Shown: positions 54,981 through 63,975 of the stretch, in pieces
Layout of the letters: each line of letters starts with the position of its first letter
Numbering within the stretch: position 1 is the first letter of the stretch
Source of the DNA: Macrobrachium rosenbergii
Taxonomy: Eukaryota; Arthropoda; Malacostraca; Decapoda; Palaemonidae
Assembly (NCBI RefSeq): GCF_040412425.1
Contig: NC_089749.1
Span: 8,063,662 to 8,127,661 of the forward strand
Direction: 5' to 3'
DNA: 64,000 nt
Program-made: the position numbers and the translations under genes
The notes under the pieces: generated by a model
Database searches by the model: none
What the model was told of the DNA's origin: nothing
Seen by the model: only the letters and a program-made list of their open reading frames with translations

Positions 54981-55842
54981 CAAACAAGGAAGAATTACTG
55001 TCAACCTTTCACTTCTTTGCAATGCGCTGGCATGCACTTCATTGAAAAAACAAGGAAGAATACTTTGACAACCTTTAGCTCTTGCAATGATCTGAGCATT
55101 GCAAGTGCTTGCCTGCAAGAAATAAGGAAAAATTTAATCACCTTCAGTTCAATGATCTGAGCAGTTTCAAGTGAAAAGCAGTTACAGAACCTTTCACTTC
55201 TCTGCAATGATCAAGAAATAAAAAAATAAGGAATAAATATCCTTTCACTTCTCTTGCAATGATCTGAGCAGTTGCAGAGTCTTGTTGCAAAACAAGGAAA
55301 AAATGTGCAGCAAACAACCACTTCTTCTTGTAATGAACTGATCAAAAACAAGGAGAATATACAGAAACCTTTCACTTCTCTTTTATTGTTGCATCAGAAA
55401 ATCAAAAAAATATATAGTAACCTTTCACTTCTCTTGCAATGATCTGAGCAGTTACAGAGTCTTGTTGCAAAAACAAGGAAAAATATAGCCCTAGTCTTTC
55501 ATTTCTCTTGCAATGAACTGAACAGTTGCAGTCTCCAGATATATAGCCACAACCTTTGTTGCAATGACAAGAAATCTTGCCTGCAAAAACAATAAATATC
55601 CTTTTACTTCTCTTGCAATGATCTGAGCAGTTACAGATTCCTGTTGCACAAGAAATTAAAAATAAATAAATATCCTTTTACTTCTCTTGCAATGAACTGA
55701 TCAGTTACAGATTCCTGTTGCTCAAGAAATAAAAAAAAAATTTACCTTTCACTTCATTTGCAATGAACTGACTCTTGTTGCAAAAAATAAATAACCTTTC
55801 ACTTCTCTTGCAATGATCTGAGCAGTCGCGTACTCTTGCTGC

Positions 55843-56060
55843 AAAAAACACAAAAAACAAAAAATTAAATGAACTGCACACACTTGAGAGTGCAGAGAAA
55901 TCAGATGCAATCTTCCGTGGGGTTCGGAGGCGACTGCGCCTGCTGTCCTGAGGTCCTTGGCCAAGCCCAGGGTCCCAAGGTTGGACCTTGTCTCCCCTGG
56001 GAGATTACAGAAAGACACACGTGATGCCACACAGGGATTTCCCTGCTCAACCTTTCAAAA
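55843..56060 (+). repeat. Non-satellite element, copy C (most complete)
   Basis: A CpG-containing segment starting with GAACTGCACACACTTGAGAG, then GATGCAATCTTCCGTGGGG, TTCGGAGGCGACTGCGCC, TGCTGTCCTGAGGTCC, CCCAGGGTCCCAAGG and GTGATGCCACACAGGG. It is preceded by a monomer reading AGCAGTCGCGTACTC and an A/C-rich stretch. It differs in base composition from the satellite. The reverse strand is open for about 90 codons across it, with no recognisable protein. Function and family unknown. Confidence 0.7.
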
Positions 56061-56110
56061 CTTTTACTGTCAATTTCGTTTCAGGGTCCCAAGGTTGACA
56101 AATGGAAATA

Positions 56111-56139
56111 ATAAAAATTTAATCACCTTTCAGTTCATT
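56111..56139 (+). repeat. 29-bp exact duplicate shared with the island
   Basis: A 29-bp word containing AATTTAATCACCTTTCAG is identical at 56,111-56,139 and 15,786-15,814. A near copy with one lost T lies at about 55,130-55,150. It always follows a copy of the non-satellite element. Confidence 0.8.
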
Positions 56140-56582
56140 TGCAAAGTACCGTTGAAATATAAAAATATATAAATGACTTCTCTTGGATCTGAGCAGTTGC
56201 AGAGATCTTGTTGCAAAAACAAGGAAAAATGTGCATTTTTCAGTAATGAACTGATCAATTCAGATTCCTGTTATCAGAAATAAAAAAAAATAAGTTTACT
56301 TCTCTTGCAATGATCTGAGCAGTTGCAGAGTCTTGTTGCAAAAACAAGGAAAAATATACAAACAAATGAACTGATCAGGTGGTTCCCACTGCACAAGAAA
56401 TTAAAATAAATAAATATCCTTTTACTTCCTTGCAATGATCTGAGCAGTTACAGATTCCTGTTGAATTAAAAATAAATTGCCCAAAATGTTTTACAGATTC
56501 CCCGGTAAAAAAATTTACCTTTCACTTAATTGTCTTGTTGCAAAAAATAAATAACCTACGCTCTTGCAATGATCTGAGCAGA

Positions 56583-56705
56583 CACAAGAAAAAACACACA
56601 AAAACAAAAAAATAAATGAATTGCACACACTTGAGAATTCGAGAAATCCAGATACTTCCGTGGGGTTCAAAACTGCGCCTTAATTCCTTGCCGCCAGACA
56701 AATGG
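56583..56705 (+). repeat. Non-satellite element, copy D (truncated)
   Basis: After the last monomer word, AAACACACAAAAACAAAAAA leads to ATGAATTGCACACACTTGAG, then CCAGATACTTCCGTGGGG and ACTGCGCC. The rest of the element is missing and unique sequence follows. Confidence 0.65.
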
Positions 56706-56709
56706 AGGA

Positions 56710-57189
<480 letters not shown>

Positions 57190-57869
57190 GCAAAAATATA
57201 AAATGGATGTCGTGAACACGCAAGAAAAAATCGCCAAGAAATGCAAAATTTATTTTCAAGATGGCGCAAAGAAAAAAAAAGCTTTATTCCAATAAATAAA
57301 TTTTTATCTTTCCTTGATAAACTGATCGTTAGTAAGTGTAAGAACTAATGACGAAACTTCTCCGAGAGACGACAGGTACTAATTAAAGCTGAAGGCAGAT
57401 TACCTGGCTTCAATTTGTCGAGAAGACTAGATTCTGAAAATTTATGTTTGTAAATACTCAGCGCTTGCCTATTCATTTCTGCAAAATATGTATACGTATG
57501 TATGTGTGTAAGAAGGACTAGGTAGGTGACCAACACTGGTGAAAGAGATAATATTAGTCACTGTAATTATCTATAAGGGTTATGGAATAATTAACTCGCT
57601 TTACAGGCTCGTTTTTTTGGATAAATTAACGAGAAATATACTGACACAACCTCATTCACCAATTGTAACTAGGCCTATATTGGCACCTCGGCACACAATT
57701 GTTCGTTTTGAGAATTGAAGACAACGAACCCATTTCTGGTTCAATAATTCCGTAGAGTTGTGCTTAAAGTATCATTAAAGATTTCTATTACTTATTTAAG
57801 GATGGTAGGTTTGATTGTAAGTTCTTGCAGGGAAAAATTCGAATACTATTCTTCCAAGGGACTTATCCC
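57190..57869. other. Unique AT-rich intergenic sequence
   Basis: No tandem structure, RNA gene or convincing ORF is seen. Short open frames (57,345-57,536 minus, for example) have no recognisable motif. Confidence 0.5.
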
Positions 57870-58270
57870 AGATATCAACAGGTTTGGCCTGCACTGCGCA
57901 TGCTGGTCTGCGCAGCACGTGGTCACTTGTCATTCCGCGAACTACCGCGAGAGTTTTCCAGCGTCCACGTTTGACGTTTCCGTTTGCAATCGTTGTTTTC
58001 ACTTCGTTGTTTTTCCATTCGGACATGTGTTTTATTTTTACGTAAAAAAAACTCGTCCTCTGCAGCGAAAAAACGTCAGATAAAAGAGACCGAAAAACTG
58101 AACGTGGCAACTCGCCCGAGCTGGCGGTGAGTTGCCAAAAGGCTGACGGTAGTGTGTTGTCAACCGGAGAGACGTGAGGATGTAACTTCTTCTCTCCCCG
58201 TCGGCACTTCGTCTGTCCCTCACTTGGCGTCGCCGCGGACGTAAAAAGATTTTTCGAGAAACTTGATCGA
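57870..58270. promoter_or_regulatory. CpG-rich segment, possible promoter or 5' exon
   Basis: CpG dinucleotides are dense here compared with the nearly CpG-free satellite and the AT-rich neighbours. CTGCGCATGCTGG at about 57,893 is close to an NRF-1-type GCGCATGC core, and GCACGTGG is an E-box-like CACGTG. Overlapping open frames on both strands (57,760-58,083 plus; 57,796-58,296 minus, 166 codons) encode nothing I recognise and may simply reflect the higher GC. A promoter or first exon of a gene outside the window is possible but unproven. Confidence 0.25.
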
Positions 58271-58299
58271 ACATAATAATTCTGGAGACATGACACATT

Positions 58300-59160
58300 A
58301 GCGTATACTGCAGATCACTTAAGGAAATTAATCTCTCGTAATTGATTAATTTATCAGAGTCTTAAGGTTATTTAAAAGACAGTTAATTTTTACATAAATT
58401 GCACAATCGGAAACTGAATTAGCAGACTGTCTACAGAGAGAGAGCACATAATAGATCGCGGGATATTATTTAAAAAGAAGACAGATAACTTAGACTTACA
58501 TTTGACTCCTTCTTTTAATCACATTTATTGAAATATAATTCAATACATTAAGATCCAAACCCTACATCGTAGAGGAGATTATTTAGATTTAATTTAGCTC
58601 GAACAGAGAATCACCAACGAAATGAAATCATAACTCTTGCACTATGAATAACCACTTCTTCTCGTCTTCACTCAGCGTGATCTTAGCCCGAACGTCACTG
58701 AACGTATGCGAGGAACGTTCACATTCCGTTCTTTTACCCAGCACTTGCTAATATATATATATGCACGCCGTTCTCAAGATATGGAAGGAAAAGACTGAAT
58801 TTATCCCAAGAGAATTAGCAGCGATGCTTAGCTGACTCTGATTCTTGTCAACAGCTGACGACTGACTAACTCTTGTCAAGGTGCTACAAACGTATATTTA
58901 TATTATCATTTTACTCTTGCTATAAAACGTTTCCCACCATAGTTCCCGGATATGAAAGGTCGACTTGGAACCGTGTTACGTAACTGTTGAAAGGTAAGGG
59001 AGCCTTTTTTTTTTTAAATGTTAACTTTAATCTCATTCGGTTTTGCCAGTATGAAAGTATAATTTGAATGATTTTTTTGTCGTAAAATATCTGGAACGTA
59101 GTGTTTTATATATATATCTTTTAATTCTTGAAATATCTATTTTTAGTAATTTCTCATGTA
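58300..59160. other. Unique AT-rich intergenic sequence
   Basis: No gene, RNA or tandem array is recognised. TTTATT at about 58,525 would be AATAAA on the minus strand, but there is no associated ORF. Short TA runs occur near 58,750 and 59,108. Confidence 0.5.
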
Positions 59161-59166
59161 CAGTTA

Positions 59167-59288
<122 letters not shown>

Positions 59289-59410
59289 AGTAATCCTATT
59301 CTCACTGTTAAATAAAAATGTTTTTGCATTTTTTGACAGTAACCATAACAATTTTTCATGAGGCCAGTCAAAACCAAATGGAAAAACAACTACATACTTT
59401 GATAATTCAC

Positions 59411-59412
<2 letters not shown>

Positions 59413-59462
<50 letters not shown>

Positions 59463-59464
59463 GT

Positions 59465-59515
<51 letters not shown>

Positions 59516-59760
59516 AGATAAACCCCTATTCATACGGAACAAGCCCACCATAGGGGGCCACTGACTCGAAATTCGAGCTTCCAAAGAATATTAAGGTGTT
59601 CACTTGAAAGAATTTGTAGAAGATATCGGGAAACGAAGAAAGAATAGATCAGTTATTAGAAAAAAAAATATGAATTAATATACCAATGAATAAATAGATA
59701 AAAATATAAATTTATTTAATAAAATACAAGGATGAATTGTTCAAGGGTAGAATTCAGTGA
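59413..59760 (+). mobile_element. (ATT)n-ended dispersed repeat, copy 1
   Basis: An (ATT)n run (59,413-59,512, one GTGTATT break) is followed by CAGGAGATAAACCCCTATTC, GGAACAAGCCCACC, GGGGGCCACTGACTCG, TTCCAAAGAATATTAAGG, AGATCAGTTATTAGAAAA and ATACAAGGATGAATTG. The same words in the same order make up copies 2-4 at 60.0-60.8 kb. I recall this as a very common decapod repeat, probably the 3' end of a non-LTR retrotransposon with a microsatellite tail. No coding part is present. Confidence 0.7.
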
Positions 59761-60036
59761 CGCTCTTAGGAAAGGAAATGAATTTGATGAACACTTCAAG
59801 GTAGAATCATCATTAGGAGGATTGATCATCCAAATTATGTAAGTCGTAAAGTCATCTCATAGAATATCGGAGCCTAACGAGCCTCTATAAAGAGTCTAGT
59901 CTAGTTAAAAAAAAAAAAGAGAAAAAAATATTAGCTCTGGTTTGTGTAACGATATCTGGTCACCCATCCAAGTAGGGTCACAGGTGGATCAGGCCATCAA
60001 AAATGAAACGTGGACTCCAAACATGAACTGATAATT
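59761..60036. other. Spacer with an A-rich tract and a 5S-like fragment
   Basis: Unique sequence with an A-rich run at about 59,907-59,929. GGTCACCCATCCAAGTA at 59,958-59,974 matches, as reverse complement, the TACTTGGATGGGTGACC block of 5S rRNA as I remember it. The rest of a 5S gene is not visible, so this is at most a 5S-derived SINE remnant. Confidence 0.35.
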
Positions 60037-60195
60037 ATTATTATTATTATTATTCAGTAGACGAAACCTATTCATATGGAACAAGCCCACCAAAGGGGCC
60101 ACTGACTTGAAATTCAACTTCCAAAGAATATTAAGGCTGCTCGTTAGGAAGAAGTGAGAGGAGGGAAATTAATAAATAGATAAAAAATGAACTCT
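60037..60195 (+). mobile_element. (ATT)n-ended dispersed repeat, copy 2
   Basis: A short (ATT)n, then CAGTAGACGAAACCTATTC, ATGGAACAAGCCCACCAAAG, GGGCCACTGACTTG and TTCCAAAGAATATTAAGG. It diverges after GAAGAAGTGAGAGG. Same strand as copy 1. Confidence 0.7.
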
Positions 60196-60262
60196 TTTCG
60201 ATTCTCGAAACAATAATTCACAGGAGAAGATCGATTCCAGCTCGAAATCTCAGAGTTAATCG

Positions 60263-60550
60263 TAAAAGAGGATATTATGCAACTGTTATGCAATTGGAAC
60301 AAGCGTAAATGTAATGCATTTATCCCCTAAAACAATTCATCCTTTGTATTTCACTGAATTCATTTATATTTTTTTCTATTTATTAATATATTACTTCAGC
60401 TCTTGACCTCTTCTAATAACTGATCTCAGACTTCTGTAATTCCTATTATCTTCTGCAACTTCTTTCAATTGAACACAGTAATATTCTTTGGAAGCTTGGA
60501 TTTCAAGTCAATGGACCCTTTGGTGGGGTTGTTCCATATGAATAGGGTTC

Positions 60551-60612
<62 letters not shown>
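60263..60612 (-). mobile_element. (ATT)n-ended dispersed repeat, copy 3 (inverted)
   Basis: On the minus strand it reads from (ATT)n (60,612 down to 60,551) into GAACCCTATTCATATGGAAC, CCACCAAAGGGTCCATTGAC, TTCCAAAGAATATTACTG, AGATCAGTTATTAGAAGAGG and GGATGAATTGTTTTAGGG. It then extends further than the other copies (to about 60,263). This is the longest copy and it is opposed to copy 2. Confidence 0.7.
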
Positions 60613-60615
<3 letters not shown>

Positions 60616-60647
60616 GCTTGATAAGTCACAATTTGTATTAACATTAA

Positions 60648-60688
<41 letters not shown>

Positions 60689-60800
60689 TCAGAAGATGAA
60701 CCCTATTCACACGGAACAAGCCCACGGGGGCGGAGACTGACATAAAATTCAAGCATCCAAAGAATATTATGGTGTTCATTTGAAAGACGCTACGGGAGAA
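60648..60800 (+). mobile_element. (ATT)n-ended dispersed repeat, copy 4
   Basis: An (ATT)n run (60,648-60,687), then CAGAAGATGAACCCTATTC, CACGGAACAAGCCCACG, AAGCATCCAAAGAATATTAT and GGTGTTCATTTGAAAGA. It ends where the 19-bp repeats start. Copies 3 and 4 lie back to back through their microsatellite ends. Confidence 0.7.
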
Positions 60801-61570
60801 AAACAGGAATTGACATGACAAAGAGGAACTGACATGACACAGAGGAATCTGACATGACAAAGGAGAACTGACATGACAGTTTAAAAAGGAAATGACATAA
60901 CTAAGAGGAATTGACATGACAAAGAGGAACTGACATGGCAAAAAGAAACTGACATGACAAAGAGGACTTGACATGACTAAGAAGAATTGACATGAACGCT
61001 ACCACTTCTTATTCACAGTTTTTCACATCATGTGAAAATCCGTATAATTGTATTTCAAAGATAAGTTTCCCTTATTTGAGACTCGAGAACAGAGTTGACA
61101 TGACAAAGAGGAAATTGACATGACGAAGAGGAACTGACATGAACGCCATCACTTCACATAGTTTTCCTCATCGTGTGGAAGTCCGCATAATTAAATTTAA
61201 AAGATAAATATCCCTTGAAAATAGAACTGACATGACAAAGACGAATCTGACATGACAAAGAGGGATTGACATGACCGCTAACACTTCACATAGTATTTCA
61301 CATCGTGTGAAAGTCCGCATAATTATATTTAAAACACAAATCTCCCTAATTTAAAACTTGAAAATAAAACTGACATGACAAAGACGAATCTGACATGACA
61401 AAGAGGAACTGACATGAAACCCATCACTTCTTATACATATTTTTCACACGGCGTGAAAGTCCGCGTAATTACATTCAAAAGACAAATATCCCTTGAAAAT
61501 CGAACTGACATGACAGAGACGAATCTGACATGACAAACAGGACCTGACATGACCGCTAACACTCGCATGT
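60800..61570 (+). repeat. Composite minisatellite: 19-bp units inside a ~140-bp repeat
   Basis: A GAACTGACATGACAAAGAG-type 19-20 bp unit is repeated from about 60,805 to 60,990 (TGACATGAC at 60,811, 60,830, 60,850, 60,869). Blocks of two or three such units then alternate with a longer segment (ACTTCACATAG-like, a CACATCGTGTG palindrome, AAGTCCGCATAATTA, ATATCCCTTGAAAAT). The larger unit starts at about 60,991, 61,140, 61,272, 61,416 and 61,551, giving periods of 132-149 bp. No ORF of interest. Confidence 0.88.
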
Positions 61571-61770
61571 TGAATAAAGCAGGCATCGCGTGACGTGAAC
61601 GCCTAACACTTACGCCCACTTACGTGGAAAAGTGTCGGGTTTCAAGTGGCTCGCTCTGCATAACAAAGTGGTGGACATTTTTCATGTGTAAATAAAAGCG
61701 CTTTTGTTTAAAACCGCTTTTATTTGATACTGAGAGAAAGGTCGTTATAGAATGGACGCGTCTGAACTGA
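61571..61770. other. Spacer between minisatellites
   Basis: Unique sequence containing a short inverted pair, AAAAGCGCTTTTGTTT and AAACCGCTTTTATTT-like words at about 61,695-61,730. No gene recognised. Confidence 0.45.
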
Positions 61771-61774
61771 TGAT

Positions 61775-62585
61775 TTTACGGCTTTTATTGAAATTGATTG
61801 ACGAGTCTTTTGTTTAAGAGGATTTACGAGTCTCTTATTGAAATTGATTTACAAGTCTTTAGTTTAAGCTGAGTTACACGTCTTTTCTTGAAATTGATTT
61901 ACAAGTCTTTAATTAAAGTTGGTTTACAAGTCCTTTGTTTAAATTGACTTACAAGACTTTTATGGAAATTGATTTACAAGTCTTTTATGGAAATTGATTT
62001 ACAAGTCCTTTACGGAAACTGATTTACAAGTCTTTTGTTTAAACTTAGTTACACGTCTTTTGTTGAAATTGATTTACAAGTCTTTTATTAAAATTGATTT
62101 ACAAGTCTTTTACTGAAACTGATTTACAAGTCTTTTAATGAAACTGATTTACAAGTCTTTAATTAAGGTGATATACAAGTCTTTTATTGAAATTGATTTA
62201 CAAGTCTTTTATTGAAATTGATTTACAAGTCTTTTATGGAAATTGATTTACAAGTCTTTTGTTTAAACTTATTTACAAGTCTTTTGTTTAAAAGGCTTTA
62301 CAAGACTTTTATTAAATCTGAATTACAAGTCTTTTGTTAAAATCGATTTACAAGTCTTTTATTAAAATTGACTGACAAATCTTTCATTAAAATCGATTTA
62401 CAAGTCTTTCATTAAAACTGATTGACAGGTCTTTTATTAAAAATGATTTACAAGACTTTATTTAAATTTATTCACAAGTTTTTTATTTAAAATCTTTTAA
62501 TGAAATTGATTGACAAATATTTCATTAAAGCTGATTTACAAATCTTTTATTTGAATGGATTTACAAGTCTTTGACTAAAATTATG
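61775..62585 (+). repeat. 25-bp minisatellite (about 32 units)
   Basis: The unit reads GATTTACAAGTCTTTTATTG plus AAATT, with the period verified at 62,174, 62,199 and 62,224 (TACAAG). Units vary mainly at TTATTG/TTGTTT/TTATGG and GAAATT/AAAATT. It is AT-rich and unrelated to the 75-bp monomer beyond a short CAAGTCTT-like word. Confidence 0.93.
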
Positions 62586-62724
62586 TAAAAAATAAAAAAA
62601 TTGTATTTTTTACACGAACTCATTCTTATTATAAAAATCATATCTTGAGAAAGAGAAAAATTTAATTCTAATAGCAGGACCGGCAGAAAATGCCCGAAAT
62701 TTCCTTAATACCCACTAAAGTACA

Positions 62725-62905
62725 CATCCCAATACCCAGAACATGGGCATATAACATTTACCTGTTAAAAAACTGACAAAATTTGTTTTTACATACCCAG
62801 AAAGTGGGTATATAACATTTACCTGTAAAAGAACTCATAAAATCTGTTTTTTTACATACCCAAAAATGGGTAGATAACATTTACCTGTTACAGAACTCCC
62901 ACTTT
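62725..62905 (+). repeat. ~62-bp tandem repeat, three units, each with a hairpin
   Basis: ATACCCA starts at 62,732, 62,793 and 62,856. Each unit continues through a TGGGTA- or TGGGCA-like word, TATAACATTTACCTGT and a T-rich spacer. TACCCA and TGGGTA form a 6-bp inverted repeat with a 4-5 nt loop in units 2 and 3; unit 1 has one mismatch. Confidence 0.85.
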
Positions 62906-63130
62906 TTTTCCGGGGGTCCTATGTGTAATTACCCATCTGTAATTAACCACGCGTAATTATCCGGCGCCAATGCCGCTAATTTACGTGGCCTAAGCTTATC
63001 TCAATTAGCTGTTATACCCCTAAATACCCTAAAGCCCAATTTGGGGCAGATTAATCCCTAATCCCTGGAGATAATGAGTGGATTATTCTTCATAAAACTA
63101 ATCCCCAACCCCTCTCCAACTTGTGCTGCG
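62906..63130. other. Unique spacer with GTAATTA words
   Basis: Three loose GTAATTA-containing words (about 62,926-62,970: GTAATTACCCATCT, GTAATTAACCACGC, GTAATTATCCGGCG) suggest a short degraded 14-16 bp repeat. Nothing else is recognised. Confidence 0.5.
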
Positions 63131-63134
63131 GCCA

Positions 63135-63815
63135 TTCACGAGTTCCAGGTCGTTATTTCCAGGTCGTCGTTTCCAGGTCTCAATTTCTAGGTCGTCATTC
63201 CCAGGTCGCCGTTTCCAGGTCGCCATTTCCAGGTCCTCATTCCCAGGTCGTCGTTTCCAGGTCGCCAATTCCAGGTCGTCGTTTTCAGGTCGCCGTTTCC
63301 AGGTCATCATTTTCAGGTCGCCATTCCCAGGTCGCCAATTCCAGGTCGCCATTCCCAGGTCGTCATTTCCAGGTCGCCAATTCCAGGTCGTCGTTTCCAG
63401 GTCGCCATTTCCAGGTCGTGTTTCCAGGTCACCATTTCCAGGTCGCCATTCCCAGTTCGTTACTTCCAGGTCACCATTTCCAGATCGTCGTTTCCAGATC
63501 GCCATTTCCCAGGTCTTCATTTCCAAGTCGACAATTCCCAGGTCGTCGTTTCTAGGTCGTCGTTTCCAGGTCGTCGTTTCCAGGTCGTCATTTCCAGGTC
63601 GCCATTTCCAGGTCGTCATATCCATGTTGTCGTTTCCAGGTCGCCATTCTCAGGTCGTCATTTCCAGGTTCGCCATTTCCCAGCCGCCAATTCCAGGTCG
63701 TCATTCCCAGGTCGCCATTTCCAGGTTCGCCAATTGCAGGTCGTCGTTTCCAGGTTCGCCAATTCCAGGTCGTCATTTCCAGGTTCGCCATTTCCAGGCC
63801 ATCATCATTATTAGT
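63135..63815. repeat. 15-bp minisatellite (about 45 units)
   Basis: The unit is TTTCCAGGTCGCCAT with GTCGTCGT, GTCGTCAT and GCCAATTCC variants. As 15 is a multiple of 3 the array is open for 234 codons on the plus strand (63,123-63,827) and 175 on the minus strand (63,098-63,625). The predicted peptides are simple pentamer reiterations (SRSPFPG-like on plus; TWKRRPGNDDLE-like on minus). No start context, signal or flanking domain supports a real protein. Confidence 0.92.
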
Positions 63816-63904
63816 AGCAATCATTAACGACCGGCAAAGCCTCCGCGACTGACCAATCAAAGCACGGGATCTCATCCCAAATGAACCACTTCGATAAACC
63901 GGCA

Positions 63905-63975
63905 ATTGGGGGTATAATGACGACGAGGCCTCAGCGTATAATGAGGTATACAATGAGGCCTCAGTGTACAATGAT
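63905..63975 (+). repeat. Two-copy ~30-bp repeat with GAGGCCTC palindrome
   Basis: GAGGCCTCAG occurs at 63,925 and 63,955, each followed by a GTATAATGA- or GTACAATGA-like word. It runs close to the window end, so more copies may follow. Confidence 0.6.

Larger units (their letters stand above)
604..56590 (+). repeat. 75-bp satellite DNA array (about 56 kb)
   Basis: A single head-to-tail array. The period is 75 bp, measured from the recurring GAGTCTTGTTGC word (2056, 2131, 2206, 2281, 2356; also 2876, 2951, 3026, 3101). In order the monomer contains AACCTTTCACTTCTC, TTGCAATGATCTGAGCAG, TTGCAGAGTCTTGTTGC, an A-run ending ACAAGG, and AAGAATATACAGCC. I see no inverted monomers. The commonest monomer has no CpG and one GATC site. 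Variation consists of A-run length changes, GAAGAATATACAG versus GAAAAATATGCAG, CCCAACC/CCTAACC/CCAAACC, CTCTTGC/CTTTTGC, and TTGCAG/TTTCAG/ATGCAG. Many monomers carry partial deletions. Since 75 is a multiple of 3, the monomer is open in at least one + and two - frames (for example the 25-residue period containing QDSATAQIIAREVKG). Frame-breaking indels throughout argue strongly against coding. I do not recognise the satellite family; a centromeric or heterochromatic role is only a guess. Confidence 0.97.
54660..56590 (+). repeat. Distal array edge with diverged monomers
   Basis: Regular monomers become rare. Two adjacent diverged units (about 55,600-55,745, spacing 74 bp) read CCTTTTACTTCTC, a GATCTGAGCAG or GAACTGATCAG core, TTACAGATTCCTGTTGC and then an A-rich end with AATAAATA. 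They are alignable to the 75-bp monomer but lack the CTTGTT/AACAAG stem. The last good satellite word is near 56,560-56,590. Confidence 0.8.

Noticed and set aside
604..56590. CRISPR array
   Set aside because: The entire 75-bp unit is repeated with no unique spacers, and variation is spread along the whole unit. The context is eukaryotic and no cas genes are present.
604..56590. Hammerhead-type ribozyme satellite
   Set aside because: The monomer has CTGAGCAG but not the conserved CTGATGA core word followed by a GAAA partner in the required layout, on either strand.
604..56590. tRNA-derived repeat (A and B boxes)
   Set aside because: No GGTTCGA-type B box or cloverleaf pairing is found in the monomer or its complement.
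57796..58296. 166-codon minus-strand open frame
   Set aside because: It overlaps an equally plausible plus-strand frame, lacks any recognisable motif, and lies in a CpG-rich stretch where chance frames are longer. Noted only as part of a possible regulatory segment.
61775..62585. 25-bp minisatellite as the ancestor of the 75-bp monomer (75 = 3 x 25)
   Set aside because: Beyond short CAAGTCTT/AGAGTCTT-like words the sequences do not align, and the 75-bp monomer has no convincing internal 25-bp periodicity.
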